This document shows, piece after piece, positions 1 through 20,881 of a stretch of DNA of 64,000 nt. The stretch covers positions 93,550,015-93,614,014 of the forward strand of contig OX457027.1 in NCBI GenBank assembly GCA_949752745.1. Reading direction: 5' to 3'. Source of the stretch: Protula sp. h YS-2021. Lineage: Eukaryota > Annelida > Polychaeta > Sabellida > Serpulidae. The stretch's first letter is position 1. The number at the start of each line of letters is the position of its first letter. The position numbers were made by a program, and so were the translations under genes. The notes under the pieces are model-generated. The model worked only from the letters and a program-made list of their open reading frames with translations, did no database searches and had not been told where the DNA came from.

Positions 1-3000
1 ATAATGTCTGCTCGGCCATCACCGTTGAAATCGCCAGTGCGCATCTGATATGCGCCATTAGAACAATAACCCATGGCATCATCCCAGCTTGTCCCAGTGA
101 ATACAGCAGAACTTCCTTTCTCTGTAAATTTTAAAATACACCAATATATTGTCTAAAATCATCTGACAAAGCAGTTTGCAGTAATATCAATGTAGTCTTA
201 AGCAACTTTAACCACTTAAGTGTTTTGCTGAAAAAAATTACACTTAAGGCTACATTTGCATTGGTAGTTGTTGCATGCATTTGTATGGTTATGGCTACAA
301 GTATCTGAGCATGGCTACGTGGATAGATATGTGTTTATGGTTGTCTGTGTATAGTTATGAATGCGGCTACTTGTATGATAATATTATGGTTGTGAAGTAA
401 TGTGTATGAGTACTGGTGTCGATATGACTTTACCACTGAAGGACAGCCATACATGTCCGCCTGATGTATCATGACAGAGCATGTCGTCACTTCCGTCGCC
501 ATTGTAGTCATCAATGAATAAGTTCTGTTCAGCAGCTCTACACCAGCCCAGAGATGCCTCCCTGATCAAAAATGTCACTCATTCATTAAGGTGCAAACAG
601 GTAATAACAAAAACTATCTACAAATAATTTCTTATATCTGTTTGACTGTGAGATATTAACCGCCAGTTCAATATTGCCTGAACTGATTAACCATACTAAG
701 TGGTAATAATAAATTTATGCTCATGGGTCAACTTCTTTAACTGGTAACTTCGGCAGAATATACCTGTATAAAAAATGAACGTCACAGCTAACATTAGAAA
801 GCAAAATTCCATCGATGTCCACCTCTTATACCAAAAAGTATTGTAAAAAAGTTAATTTCTTAGGAATCTGAATATAGGAAAATGTTATAAAATGAACAAA
901 AGAATTAAAAAAATTGTTTTGCTTTTAACCGTAGGCAAGATACTTTATTTTTGAATAATGTGTATTTTTATTATTTCTAGCAGTAACATAATGGATCCAT
1001 CCTTATTCGTTATATCTGAGATGTGCAATATTTTCTTGGTATATGGCTCTTTAAAAATACCCATGAACTTGAATATACTTGTTGTACCATAAGCATTTAT
1101 TTAGTATGTCCACAGCTGTGACCGGCTCAGATTTTGCACTAAACCAATAATAAAAAATTTCTTCATAAAAATCAGGCATTTCGAGGTGTAGCAAGTGGTA
1201 ATATTGAGAGGTTTTTATCAACATAATTTTTTTGGTACCTTCGAGAATGACAAATAATCTAAATGCCTTAAGTCACCGTCTTTAAAGTATTGAATAGGGA
1301 CTAGTCTTTGTATTCTGGGAGGTTTGCCAGTCCATATAAAGTATTCTATAAGATGTTGTATTTCTTCGGTAAATCAAGGTGGTGTAAAAAGAGTCAGTTG
1401 CATATATAATTTTCATATATATATTTCCATATATTTTCATATATTGCATATTTCTCATAATTAATTTTGAGGCCTGAAGTAAAATAAAATAAAGCTAAGA
1501 CATTTAAGGCGTTTCTCAATGATATTACATCAGATACTGTTAATGTGGTATCATCCGCAACTGAATGTGAATTTAAAGAAATCTTTGGTAAGACAAAATA
1601 TTTGACAAGAAATGTTCTAGACAGTATATGCATCAAATTATATAGTCGCAAAATTTGACCAGACGGTCGCATCGAATTGTCAAAATTGTAAAGTGAAGAA
1701 TGATATCATGCATATGTTTATCCTCTGTTCAAATTTAATCTTATTCTAAAAATTAGTAGAAACAACATTATGATAAAAGTCAATATCACTCTGTCGAACA
1801 GAATGAAACTTTTGAGAATTATTCGAAGCGATAACTTAGGGGAGAGGAGTTATACGGTTGATTTCATTTTTCTACAAGCAAGACTATTTATTCATCGTTG
1901 CAATCTTAAAAGTAGAGAAGTGTAATTTATTGAATACCTTAAATTTCTAAAACCTAAAGTATATTTTGAACGAATTTTAAACAAAAAAATATATCTAAAT
2001 GCAGAGCTTTAGAAAAAATTGACCAGTTGATATAGTAGACTTTATTTTCTTTTTTCTGTGCCTTTATTTAGTAGCAAGGGTCGACGCTGCGCTTCCGTGG
2101 TGAAGCATGTAGACAGCGCCAGTATATCTTTATCCTTGCTGCTGTTTCAAGCTTTTAGTATGCTTACCTTTACAAATTTTATCATTTTTTGGCCAGTTTA
2201 CTCCTTTCATTGGCATTCACCGACCTCGCTTAAACTAGTATTTTATAACTATTGTATTTGGCTTACAGAACTGGCACTGGGGATTTTTAAAAAAATATTT
2301 TACCAAGAGGTTCCGTCAAAGTGGCCGTTTGAGTCTGCAAAAGAAATCCACTTGTGTCCGCTACCAACGGCATGGCAAAGCAAGTCACTTCTCTTGTCTC
2401 CATTAAAATCTCCAATTGACAGCCTGGCACCTGTGTTAAAATACAATAAAACATTGTTAACTATTTTAACAAGATTTAGGTGGTTTAATTTTAGCGTTAA
2501 TTACACTATTACACTATGAAACTAAATGAATATTTAGCTACAGTACGCATAATACTATACCAATGTTTCGCAGTTAAAATCAGTTTGACAAATGACTGTA
2601 TTCTGAGCAGTTAAAAATCTCTTAGATAATTATTTAAAGGAGGTATCTTATGTGTTACCATGCGTGTCCAAACAAAATCTGGTGAAAATAGGTTAATTTT
2701 AAAACAGAGTGCCATAGTACTCGGTGTTCCTTATAAAAATGGCGATTATTTCGCTCGACTTTCACTCCGCGTTTGGTTATAAGGTAGGTATTATTTTAAA
2801 ATTATCACTCCCCGATTAGAGGTTATTTTAAAAAGTTATGGACACGCATGTAACCTGTTGGTACGTGAATCGCCGTGAATAACTACCTTTGTACAGATTT
2901 TATATTAAAGTTACAGATATCGATTTTACACAATACTTCCTTCAAATTAGTACAAGGCTAGAATGCATCAAAATAGCCAATGGCAATCTCTTGATGTTGC

Positions 3001-4348
3001 ATTTGTGACTATTTTACAGCATAAAATGTATAAATTGTTTTTAAGAAATAGCCGAAAGACTCGGTGTAAGTTTTGAATTGTGTGATAAGTACACAAACTC
3101 GAACTTAACTAATATCATTCGAACAAAGATTAATCTCCAGCCCCATGTACAACATCAATCAAATCAGTACCATGGATTTTGGTATCACGAGACTGACGTT
3201 CTAGCCAAATGCTCTAACCGACTCTAAGTGTCTCTTCATGCAAAGGTTTGGGCACAATCAGTTAAGAACATGTGAATCAGTTTTCTACCTGCTCCACAGG
3301 TGTGGGTACAATCAGTTAAGAACAAGTGAATAAGTTTTCTACCTGCTCCAAAGCACCAGCCCATGTCCTTGAACCACACAGCTTTGTCAAATCCTATTGC
3401 AAACTTATATGCAAAAACGATCCGTTTAGCTCCCGTATTTCTGAAAACGAAAATTGTGGTTTTTATAATTCTATTTTACGGTTCAGTTCAATTAAGTGTA
3501 TTTTATTTTCATTATATAGTACTGTAAAATTGTATATATGTTTATATGTATATAAAGTGGTCGTTTTTATTTTAATACCCATATCACTGTGCAAGTCGTG
3601 TGGGAGGGGGGCTATTGTATATGAAAAATAAACGAATTACATTAAAATATAAAAATATACAACAGATCGTGAATAAAAATAGGAGTAGCCGCTGGGACCT
3701 CACACTAGAACAGAGTTTAAGTGTATGCTTAATGATTACGTATTATGGCACAATAAGTCTGCACGGCCGTCGCCATTGAAATCCGCCGTATATAGTTCGT
3801 CTCCAGGTTGATGACAGTACTCCATGTTCTGCCCAAAGGTAGTGGACACAAAGACATCCTCTGTGTCTTCAATGAACGATAACATTCCATCACAGCATCA
3901 ATGATATGCAAGTGCCTTACAGTTTATTAACTTTCGAATCGACTTTCTTTGTTCATGCAATTCTGTTACTCACACGTATTATAACACGTATTTATATCAT
4001 ACTATTTGTAATTTTTATCTACATCTTACAATATGTAACTAAACCAACATTTTCAATATGAGAAATGAGTACAAAAATCTGAAATTTAAGTTTTTTATAG
4101 ACATTTTTATCATGTTTAAACTGTGTGGCTTGTTGTAACAATCGACGTTAAGATACAATATTTGGCAATGCTTTTAATGTGACACATCGCTGTCAGAACT
4201 CCTTTCTAAAAAGTATTTGCAACATACCCATTGTAGTACCACATGATACACTTTCGATACAGCTTACCATAGGAGTATACTAACCTGCCCTTGTTATTCC
4301 TACTAAAGCCAGTAAGAAAGACAAGCACCGAAATGTTAACTTCCACAT
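1..4348 (-). CDS. Secreted FG-GAP/VCBS-like repeat protein, 5' part (partial)
   Basis: Six exons join in consistent phase: 4348-4285, 3860-3740, 3440-3343, 2430-2304, 561-434 and 121-1; the gene continues past the left edge. Exon 1 starts MWKLTFRC and is a hydrophobic signal peptide ending near ITRA, so the product is probably secreted. The later exons encode repeats of about 55 residues. Each has a calcium-loop-like DFNGDGRADLLCH or variant (DYNGDGSDDMLCH, DFNGDKRSDLLCH), an aromatic strand such as HVWLSFS, and a GWC or GYC motif. The Asp/Asn/Gly loop is typical of FG-GAP/VCBS beta-propeller blades; the paired Cys probably form disulfides. All junctions are GT/AG (for example CAG|GTAGAA, TTCAG|A). 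The exon-2 acceptor at 3860 was chosen because an in-frame TGA lies just upstream of it. The ligand is unknown; a lectin-like or extracellular-matrix role is only a guess. Confidence 0.8.
3118..3235 (-). repeat. tRNA-derived SINE relic in an intron
   Basis: Read on the minus strand, this stretch has a tRNA-like A-box region (GTCGGTTAGAGCATTTGGC) followed by a B-box remnant (GTTCGAATG) near 3118. The spacing is longer than in a functional tRNA and no clean cloverleaf forms, so it is a SINE head or tRNA relic rather than a tRNA gene. It lies in the intron between the 3343-3440 and 2304-2430 exons. Confidence 0.5.
3246..3350 (-). repeat. Tandem duplication of an exon end and its splice donor
   Basis: Two copies of a ~51-bp segment, about 3246-3296 and 3299-3350, both contain ACAATCAGTTAAGAAC and end in TTTTCTACCTGCTCCA. 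On the minus strand each copy ends an exon-like GGAGCAG|GTAGAA, so the 5' splice site of the third exon is duplicated about 53 bp downstream. Confidence 0.75.
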
Positions 4349-7004
4349 CTTAAAGAAATAACTGCCATAGTTGAGGGATTGACTTGCCTTTTATAGATAG
4401 CACTTGTTTTCAATAATGGAACAATGCACTACTCCAAAACCACATGCAGTAGATTGAAAATGACAGTTCTACTTTTACTGACGAATTCTACTGAATGAGG
4501 TTTCAGCTACAAATTATATGTTCGAGGTTATCGACTTGAAATGTAATAACAGAAAAATTTAACTATATACAAACCAGTTCCATATTTAATGATTCTTAAA
4601 TTTCTTTGATGAATACATTAATGTTTACTCTAATGGTTGGATAATTTTGTGCGCTAGCATAAATTTATATTGATAAACTAGTAAAGATAATGCGTAGCAT
4701 AGTTAGAAACGGTGTCGTATCGTTGAAGTCTTTATTATGAAATGAAATGCCGTTTTAATCGCATACAGCATAAAGAGTGAACTGCTTAAGCTATATATTG
4801 TAGAAAGCAGTTGTAGTTTCATTTCACAATAATTAGGTGTAGTCATGCGCTGAAGAAAGCAGCTGTAGTCGCATACGGTAGAGAAAAGCTGTAGCTCTAC
4901 ATACAATAAATCCACCATACTTGCAAAGGACGAAAGAGAACTAAGTTGGCAACATCCTCATCTGCGATTTTAGAATATCGTGCTTTAGATCACCTTTTCA
5001 AAAATGACACCCTTTAAGCTCTTAGCTCGTCATTTTTAGACACCCTGTACTGCCATCAGGTAGTGAGCAGCTGTAAACATATATTTAAAAATACCAGCTG
5101 TAGTTGATAACAGCAGTAACCAGCAAACAGCAAGGCGTGGGCACATTCATATGCAGTGGTCAACAGCTGTGACTAATCATCTCAGACTTGTGTTGTTAAA
5201 AGATACAACAATACATGGACGGAAACCAATTGAGCGAAAATATAATGGCAATATCAGGTGCTAAATCGCGCATCGATAGGGCCCTTTCTTCGCATTTTAA
5301 ACTTCCAAAACCTAATACTTGTTATGCATGACAAAATATCATGTGGCTGGCAAAAAGATCTTTGTACGATCATATTAAACGAACGTAGAATGCAGTTTTC
5401 GGCTAGCTCTATTTATTTTAAATATTGCAATAATGATGGGCCTGTTCGGTCAGTTTTAACTGATGTGCAGTCTGTGTGACATGGAATATACTCTTACTTA
5501 CACGAACATTTTTATATTGTGTATCATATTCGGGAATGTGACATTAAATCAAATTTTATGTGGTCAGATGATTTCATTATGCTTTTTACACATGTCGACC
5601 TCAGAAGAGAGTCAACCTATCTAAGTATTCTGTTTCATTGAGTAATTAATGGTATAAACCTGCTAGATAGCTATGATACATAATTTGTTTTGCCATGTAT
5701 ACATAGCTGCTGCATATAACAAGAAAGAACCAGGAGATAAATTGGACATATATATTTTCAGTTTATCGTTACATGTAAAAGAGGACATGCATTTTCTGTA
5801 TTTCAATTACTGTTAAATAAAAAGCTCAGCACAATAATTAGAATAAGGCTTTTTACTGTCTACAATGGGCATTGTAAAATATTGATTCCTTGAAATGATG
5901 TTCATTAGACGAAGTGCGATAGAAAAAAGAAACAGATCGAATGTGATAGCATGTGTTCGTCCTCAGCAAACCCAACTTAAAGATGTTTGAAAAAATTGTT
6001 AAGAATAAGGTGTTAAGTATGTGTTTCTAAATATCGACAATACGTTTAATGACAGCTATATGACCCCAGCAGTAGACTTCATTTATGAGGTATAAATCTG
6101 AAAAAAGTGTACATAAACTTATTTGAATCAATAGGTTTTACCTGAGCGACAATCAATAGAAAAGATACTTTTCACTATACTCAGTTCCTGTGATATCTTA
6201 TTTTGTTGTGCAACATGGCAAATATTCTAGCAAAATGACATATTCTCTGATCGGTAAACCAATGCTTTACGAAAACTACGATACTGAAAATATATAATTC
6301 TGCAAAGATCGTTTTTGGCTGTGATTGGTAGCTACCATGGATCAATGTCCAGTAGACGCCTTTGGCAAAAAGATGAATAGAGATTTGCTAAGCAACGCTG
6401 TTTATACTTTGCTTTTGATTCCAACCACACCATTACTTTCTCTCACGTTTAATCAAAGACTTTAGTTCGACATTGTTTTGATTTCCATGCTCAATCAAAA
6501 TCCTATGTCTGTCCAACTTTGATGGAACATCTCAATGTTTATTAGGATAAATATATTAGAGTTAAGGTGATGCTATTAGAGTCAATACGACACCATATAA
6601 GTGAACGGTTTCTCTCTTCGAGTGAACAAACGTTCAATTTCCTAGCTAATTGTTTTGGAGAGCCATGTGGAAATGCAAAAATTGCGAAATAAAGAAAATT
6701 TTGAATTCAGAAATTATTCTCCAAGCACTTTAAAACATTTTTAAATTAAAATATATAAATAAGTAAACAGCAAGTATAAAAGAAGATAGCTGAAAAACCA
6801 TATATGTTTAAAGTGTAATCATTCAATTCATGAACACAACTTTGCAGAATATTGTTTGTTTTGGTTATGTTTTTTTTTCAAAGTTCTAAGCGATTAAGAA
6901 CAAACTCCCCAGTCATACTCACAACACTGCGTATTGGCCAATTTCGCCCTTAGAAGCACGTAAGTATTTTTCTGTTGGCATGCAATTCCAACTTACTTTC
7001 GTAC
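4349..7004. other. Intergenic, no gene recognised
   Basis: AT-rich sequence upstream of the secreted repeat gene. The only structure seen is a loose tandem repeat at about 4740-4910 built on AGCTGTAGTCGCATAC. The short open frames here have no recognisable domains. Confidence 0.5.
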
Positions 7005-7505
7005 TTAATCCTTAATGCTTGGAGCACATAAAGCAGTCACCAAAGAACGCCAGTGCCGTCTATCTGCTGACCATTTCTGTATTTGACCCCATGACCTGCC
7101 TTGTTCTTTCATCTCTTTCTTCACCGACCTCCTTCATGTCTCTTTCGGGCGTCCTTTTTATCTTATTTTCTCCTGGAGTCCACCTCATTGAAATCCGGGA
7201 ATGGCCTTTGGATCCATTCTGCATACATGACCTACCCATCGCCACCTTCTGCGTTTGATCCCAATCGAGACCGGTGTGGTGTTTGTCTGGCGATAGAGTT
7301 CGCCGTTGGAAATGGTGTTCGGCCCAAAAATTTTAATATACGACGTAGGCATCTTGCTTGGAAAACATCTAGCTTGTGGCTGATGGTCTGTGGCACTTTC
7401 CACAAATCGGACCCATACTGCTATCCGCTGACTACATACCGAATGTGCACTAATAACACACGTAGGCCTTTTCGTTGTTGTGATACTGTAAACTGGAGGA
7501 AGACT
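7005..7505 (-). mobile_element. LINE ORF2 3' end, frameshifted fragment
   Basis: Translating the minus strand across three frames gives the familiar C-terminal tail of a LINE reverse transcriptase. It begins near 7420 with YGSDLWKV and FQARCLRRILK. It continues with RRRWRWVGHVCRMDP (around 7200-7260), then RISMRWTPGE and RTPERDMKEVG, then ADRRHWRSLVTALCA near 7015-7070. The frame changes between these blocks, so the copy is dead. No 5' part of the element is present. Open frames on the plus strand over the same interval are antisense shadows. Confidence 0.85.
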
Positions 7506-9475
7506 TAGTAGAGAAATCTTTTTAGGAATTTATCAGTGCAATTAATTTCAGTTCCTTGTTTTTACATCATATTTTTATTTTTTTACATCATATACACTTA
7601 CTTTTAAGTTAGAGGTGCCAAAATAACGTATTAGATAGAATGGCATCATATTACGTCATAGCAATAAATAAATGAGCAATTAAATACTTGAAAAAAAAGC
7701 GGTGTCATGAAGTGTTTTACTCCGAAGCTGTAAGTGCAACCGTTTTCGAGATATGTCACTTTGAAAATGACCAAAACGTTAGAAGAAGATAATAATGACG
7801 TCACAGGTAACACATTACAAGAAAAATTACGATCCTTTGCTCACCTATAATAAAAATAGTAATAACAGTAATAACAATAAGAATAATAAGGAACATGTCT
7901 GTGATGCAATACCTCTTTGGGACTTTGTCCCTTGTTTTAAATTTTTTTAATTCAAGATATAATCTACAATTGCAGTTTATTATGTAGGCTCGCAAAAATA
8001 ATCATAGACTCCTTCACACTAACAAATAAGATAAATATTTAGATATCAGTTGATACTGTTGCGGTAAATTCATGCACATTAAGAAAATAAATACCAGACA
8101 AGACTCACAAATTCGTAATATTTTTCTTTATTCTGTTGTATTTTATCAACCACGCATCATTAACATTATTTTAGTAATCAGTGCTCAATACTTTCTTTAG
8201 AAAATAAATTTTCTTAGTAAACTTGTGACTTCAAGATACACCGTTCTCTATCACATTTTTATGCGTTTATAAGCTTCTAGCAACATATTGTGTAACCTAA
8301 GCATCCAAGCAGACCCACTTTATGCACCGAAATTAGCTTTGAACACGATAATATTCTTTCAGATTTAAAGTTTCAGAATCTTTAATCAACAAACTGTTTT
8401 ATTTTGCGAGTAACTGTGAATAAAAATTACGGAAAAAAATTGTCAGTCTGTAACGTAAACAGCAAACTCTATCAGTCAATTAATATAGGGGTGTATATTG
8501 GGGCTAGATGCTTTGTTTTGGATTCAGAACTACATTTAACTCAGTGCGTGTTATAATCTAGGGATAGTACATTAGACTGGGTCCAGGTTAACAGGTCTCT
8601 ACAGGTGTGAGCTCATTGACTTCCCACACGTGCTCACAAAGCAAACGAAGTCAATGGGCTTTCGCAGCTGCAAAAGAACATGAAACCATAGTTCTGATAG
8701 CCAAATAGAATGCAAATCCGTTCTATCTGCTCCTAGATAATTCACAGTACGTTATCTCTTTAAAACAACAGAGAGTCACCACAAAACCGTGACCAACGTC
8801 AATTTGGTTTACACTTTCCATATTCATGATTGCAAATAACCAACTCCTTTGAATGCTTAGAGTTTTGTGGATGATTATCTTCACAAACAACAACAACTCC
8901 CCCATATCTGTTTTCCACATAGGAAATTATGTATTCATTGCCAAAAAAGAACACAACCATACCTTAAATTCAATTTATAGAGAGGCTTCAACCACACGAT
9001 CATGTTTTCTAAGGCACGCAAGAATAGTCATTTTCTAGCCGAACCACAATCATTGAATCATTGCCTAGGCCAAACACACCTATGCCATTACATTAATTGT
9101 CTAGGGAGGTCACAATCAAGTCGTCATATTCTTTCCTGAAAACGCACCAGTTACGCTGCTGTATTTATTGTCTTGAGAGAGTAAAATCATACCGGAACTA
9201 GTATTAATTCTTTTAGCAGAATATATCCATATTATCATATTCATTTCTTCCCGACAGGTCACACCACCACATTCTATGTTTAAAGGTACATCTACTGTGA
9301 TGTGATATTGAGTGCTTGCATGTACCACAAACAAAATAGGATGTTCATTGTTAAGAAAGACCAAAAACACTTAACAGATTTAAAGTTAGTATAAGGGTTG
9401 AGAATTACACATACAGTTATCCACCATTACATACTAAAATTAACAGTGGATCAATTAAGATACACGCGATGAGAT
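7506..9475. other. Intergenic and probable 3' UTR of the fucosyltransferase
   Basis: AT-rich, with no coding domain recognised on either strand. The part nearest 9475 probably includes the 3' untranslated region of the fucosyltransferase gene. Confidence 0.4.
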
Positions 9476-11385
9476 TTACATTGAAATCTTCCATACATTT
9501 TTATAAAAGTCCTCTGTGTCAAAACATTCCTTATCAATAACCCAGTCAAACGGTTCACCTGTGTTAGTCACATTAGCATATTCATTCATATATTTACATA
9601 ACTGGCACACATAATCTTCATAATGATGATGACGTACTGTGAAATGTTTCTTCCATGAAAAATACTTATTGTACGCAATAGGGTTCTTGTCTAGAAACAA
9701 GAGATATTCCGCTAAGTGTTTCGGAGATGTAAAACTTCTGATATCAATGTACGAATGCGGTGGCAGTATTTCGTTGTAATTTGCAGCGCCAAGAACGACA
9801 GGTACAACATTCAGCAACAAAGCTTTGAAGAGTTTCTCAGTCATATATTCTTTGCACAGTGAGTTTTCAAAGGCTAAATAAAACTTGTAGTCTTTTTGTA
9901 GTAACGAACGACAGGGTTCATCCTCATTCAGTATATTACCTCGCGGACATGAGTAATTCCCACATTTCCCATACACATGTACTGGAATGTATTGTTGAAG
10001 GTCACGTACGTAGTCATCACGTAAACTATGTCGCTTACATCTACTCACAAACCACGCTACTAATTTTGTTTTGCCTTTGGAGACATTTTTAGAGTAAGCA
10101 ACTCGACTAGGTATTGGTTTTCTTGTGACGTATCCATACGGAAGCTGTATTGTTGACGTAGATCTATATGTGACACTGGCATTGAACATTCCCCGAAATT
10201 TTTCAATGTGCCACCTGGCGTAGAAGGTAGGAGGCTCTAGATTAAACGCAATCCACTTCTGCCACGGTGGGTGTTGGTTCGGAAGGAGACGTTTCATACC
10301 TTTTCTCAGGTTAGTCAGGTGCATGATCACGGCATCTGATTCACTGAGTAGCATTTTGTCTTGGATGATTTCACAATTAGAATAATTACAGTTGTCAAAT
10401 ATTCCGTAATAGCTACCTTTTCTTTCAGCCATAAATAATGCCTGAAAGTCAAACATTCTCAAACATATATTTCTAAGCTTAGATACTTACTTTTGAATAA
10501 AAGTTGAGTAAAATGTACTAAAACAAGAGATATTCCGTTAAGTGTTTAGTAGATGTTTCTAATATCAGTAGTGGTGGCAGCATAGCATTGTAATTTGCAA
10601 CCCCAAAGACTACATGCAACAAAGCGTTGGAGAGTACAATCAATAAGAAAAATGAATGCAAAATACTACAAATCTCCAGACGGTTTTGTGTTCGTCATAT
10701 CTAGGAGTAATTTGTTAGGCTTTAATTTTTCTCGATCTCTCAGTTGAGTCAAATTGCATTTTTATTCAAATTAAATAGAATGTGAAATTACATTTAGCTG
10801 ATTTAAGAAAAGTAGTAGCTTATAATAATGTTACACTCTTTGTATTTATTTTATATTGTTTCAAATATGTAAAAAAAACAAATATACATTACAGATTTCC
10901 AAATATTTTAAATTAAAAAGATCTGAAATATATGTCATTGTAAATGTGTTTTAAATAACGTTAAACCTTTAGTATAACATGATTTTACAACAAATACATT
11001 TTACGATATTTACTTCATTATTTAGTTGCTCAGTTAATGATAAGTGCTAAAATACTCAAATACTCACACTATCTTCTGTCCATTGTAGAAGCTTAAAGGT
11101 CTTATTATCCACGGATGGTGGCTTACTTTTAGCTAAATCACCTTTATCTTTACTGTTTCCTGCAGAGACGTTTGCAAGTGAAAGGTATTTGGCTATATTT
11201 TGAGTATTCACTCCCGTTCTTATGTTTCTGTCATTCATTAAGACACTTATATATCCTGTCGCTTGTACAATACGATTCGTTTTAATGTGTGCCGACAGAA
11301 AGATGTTTAGCTCATTCTCCAAGTAAATAAAAACAAAAACAACTAAAAATAAAAGTAGGCAAAAACACGTCTTGGTTTTATTCAT
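9476..11385 (-). CDS. Alpha-(1,3)-fucosyltransferase, GT10 family
   Basis: Two exons, 11385-11068 and 10441-9476, join at phase 0 (AGT|GTGAGT donor, TTTCAG|GCA acceptor) to give about 427 aa. The enzyme would transfer fucose from GDP-fucose to N-acetylglucosamine-containing glycans in the Golgi. Exon 1 encodes a short cytoplasmic tail, a signal anchor (CFCLLLFLVVFVFIYL) and a stem, the usual type II topology, and ends with LLQWTED, which matches the start of the GT10 N-terminal domain. Exon 2 carries FNASVTYRSTSTIQLPYG, KLVAWFVSRC, VHVYGKCG, and the GDP-fucose-binding block YLAFENSLCKEYMTEKLF followed by VPVVLG. Length and order are normal for the family. The exact linkage specificity cannot be read from sequence. 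Confidence 0.93.
10508..10650 (-). pseudogene. Decayed partial copy of fucosyltransferase exon 2
   Basis: This stretch lies in the intron of the fucosyltransferase and resembles its exon 2 at about 9695-9830. Shared blocks include ACAAGAGATATTCCG, TTAAGTGTTT, GGTGGCAG, TTGTAATTTGCA and CAACAAAGC, in the same order and orientation, with indels between them. No open frame remains. It is best explained as an old local duplication left in the intron. Confidence 0.75.
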
Positions 11386-11606
11386 TCTGCTGCTGATGAA
11401 ACGAAATTATTCTTAAGTTTGACTTTGCCATTTAAATTTGACAGACATTTTGTGGTACGTTTTACTGGCATACTTCCGGTCCTTTTGAATAAAAAACGTC
11501 GATATCCTGCTGTCTGATTTATTGCCTTTTTGTAACTTCTTCCGTCAGAAACCTTTTCTGTTATATTGATCTTCCATGGTACATTATTTATTACAGTATC
11601 TGCCAT
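11382..11606 (-). other. 74-codon upstream ORF overlapping the fucosyltransferase start
   Basis: An ATG-started frame of 74 codons ends in an ATGA overlap with the fucosyltransferase ATG. It is Lys/Arg-rich with no recognisable domain. If transcription starts upstream of 11606 it would be a uORF able to dampen or re-initiate translation. It may equally be chance or untranscribed sequence. Confidence 0.3.
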
Positions 11607-13078
11607 ATTTAATGATGGATTTCTTACAAAGCAGTGACATCAGGTACGAAATTGATGTCTGTTTGTATTTTGCTGAAATGCGTTCTAATCATTCATTCAG
11701 CCGAAACGTACATCATGCATTACTGCATATCTAAACATATGTCGTTGAGTTTTATTGGCGTTGAATTTAATAACTATGAAAGATTAAAAACGAAAAATAA
11801 ATCTCGCTAACACGCATTTTAAATGTCTTAAAATATATATATATATTTTATAAAAAAAGACACATAACTAAGGTCTCAAAAGGAAGTATGAGAAACTGTA
11901 AGAGATATAAGTCTGAAATCCAAAACTCTGATGTCCAAATGTCGAATTTAACGTTGAATATCCATCCTTTTACGCCGTTCACTCCTTTATTTTGTTTTCT
12001 AAACTCATGTAATTTAGAATCTGGCAAGCCTTTGGCTTGAAAGGGCTATATGAATTGGTGCGAGTAATTGTTGGTATCTTTTATTCTTGACAGAGATCGT
12101 ATTTCTTGTGTCATCTCCTCCACTGGCCCTACGGGCCATGGGGCCACGAAACTTGGGACTGAGATAGGACTTAATATGAACGTGTGCATGGCGTTCTCCT
12201 CATTGATGCTAATTTTTTATGCATAACTATTAATCCAAAACTATACGTAATTGCAATCGTTATTGAGTTTCCAGCTGATGTAAATATGCCATTCATTTCA
12301 ATTGAATCTGTTAGTGGGTGCTTGATTGGTTGATTTTATTCAATCAGTATCGGACTTGCTGCCCGCCTTGTGCTGGTGTTTTAAAATGGGACTTTAAAGT
12401 AAGTCTTGTACATAGGTGTCAAATTGATGTCACAGAGATTACTCTTAAGGGACTTCTTTTAAGCTCAAAGGGTTAAGAGCTAAAACCTCCAGTTAATTTC
12501 GAATTGAGTCGTCTTATTGTTAATAGTATGCGCGATATATGACCTTTGACCCTGACCTTCATGGACAATATTCTCACTGACTGCATGGTCTCTCCTCTTT
12601 AAACCTCATATCATTTATACAGCGATTTGGACCTTTTCAGCCATTTTTCATGACAACTTTGTTTATTGAAAAAATATGTTGACCCAAATTTGACCTAATT
12701 TAAAATTTAAAGTTAAGACAAAATGTGGTTTCGGAGAGACTTTGATATTATCGTGTTACCTATGGCTGTACTAAGTGTACCAAAGTTCGTCGTCCTGTGC
12801 CATACAGTGGAGTAGGTGCTTTCATGAAGTCACTCAAATTGAAAAAAGAGAAGACAAAAGAGGGAGAAGGGAGGAAACTTACAGAATAACTACAAATTTA
12901 TTCCCAGTTTGAAACTAAGTATCTAGCTTTTCCAAATATGCCATTTATTTCAACTGTAACTGTTACCTGGTGTTCGATTGATCTGGTTTTTTTGGCTCAG
13001 TATGAGGTTTTGATGCTACCAATACATTTAATTATGGTTTCATTTCAACATTTGTTGATTTACTCAAAATTGTTTCTG
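11607..13078. other. Intergenic, diffuse repeats only
   Basis: No coding region recognised. Two diverged copies of a segment containing ATATGCCATT, TTTCAA and GATTGATTT-like words occur near 12255-12360 and 12895-12990. A GACCTTTGACCCTGACCTTC motif at about 12541 resembles the satellite words seen further along at 21-24 kb. Confidence 0.4.

Positions 13079-20881
<7,803 letters not shown>

Noticed and set aside
3861..3911. Extending the second exon of the secreted repeat gene upstream of 3860
   Set aside because: An in-frame TGA lies there; the ACACAG acceptor at 3861 gives the right phase with the signal-peptide exon.
7019..7508. Plus-strand frames of 79 and 135 codons
   Set aside because: Antisense of the LINE fragment, whose minus-strand translation shows known motifs.
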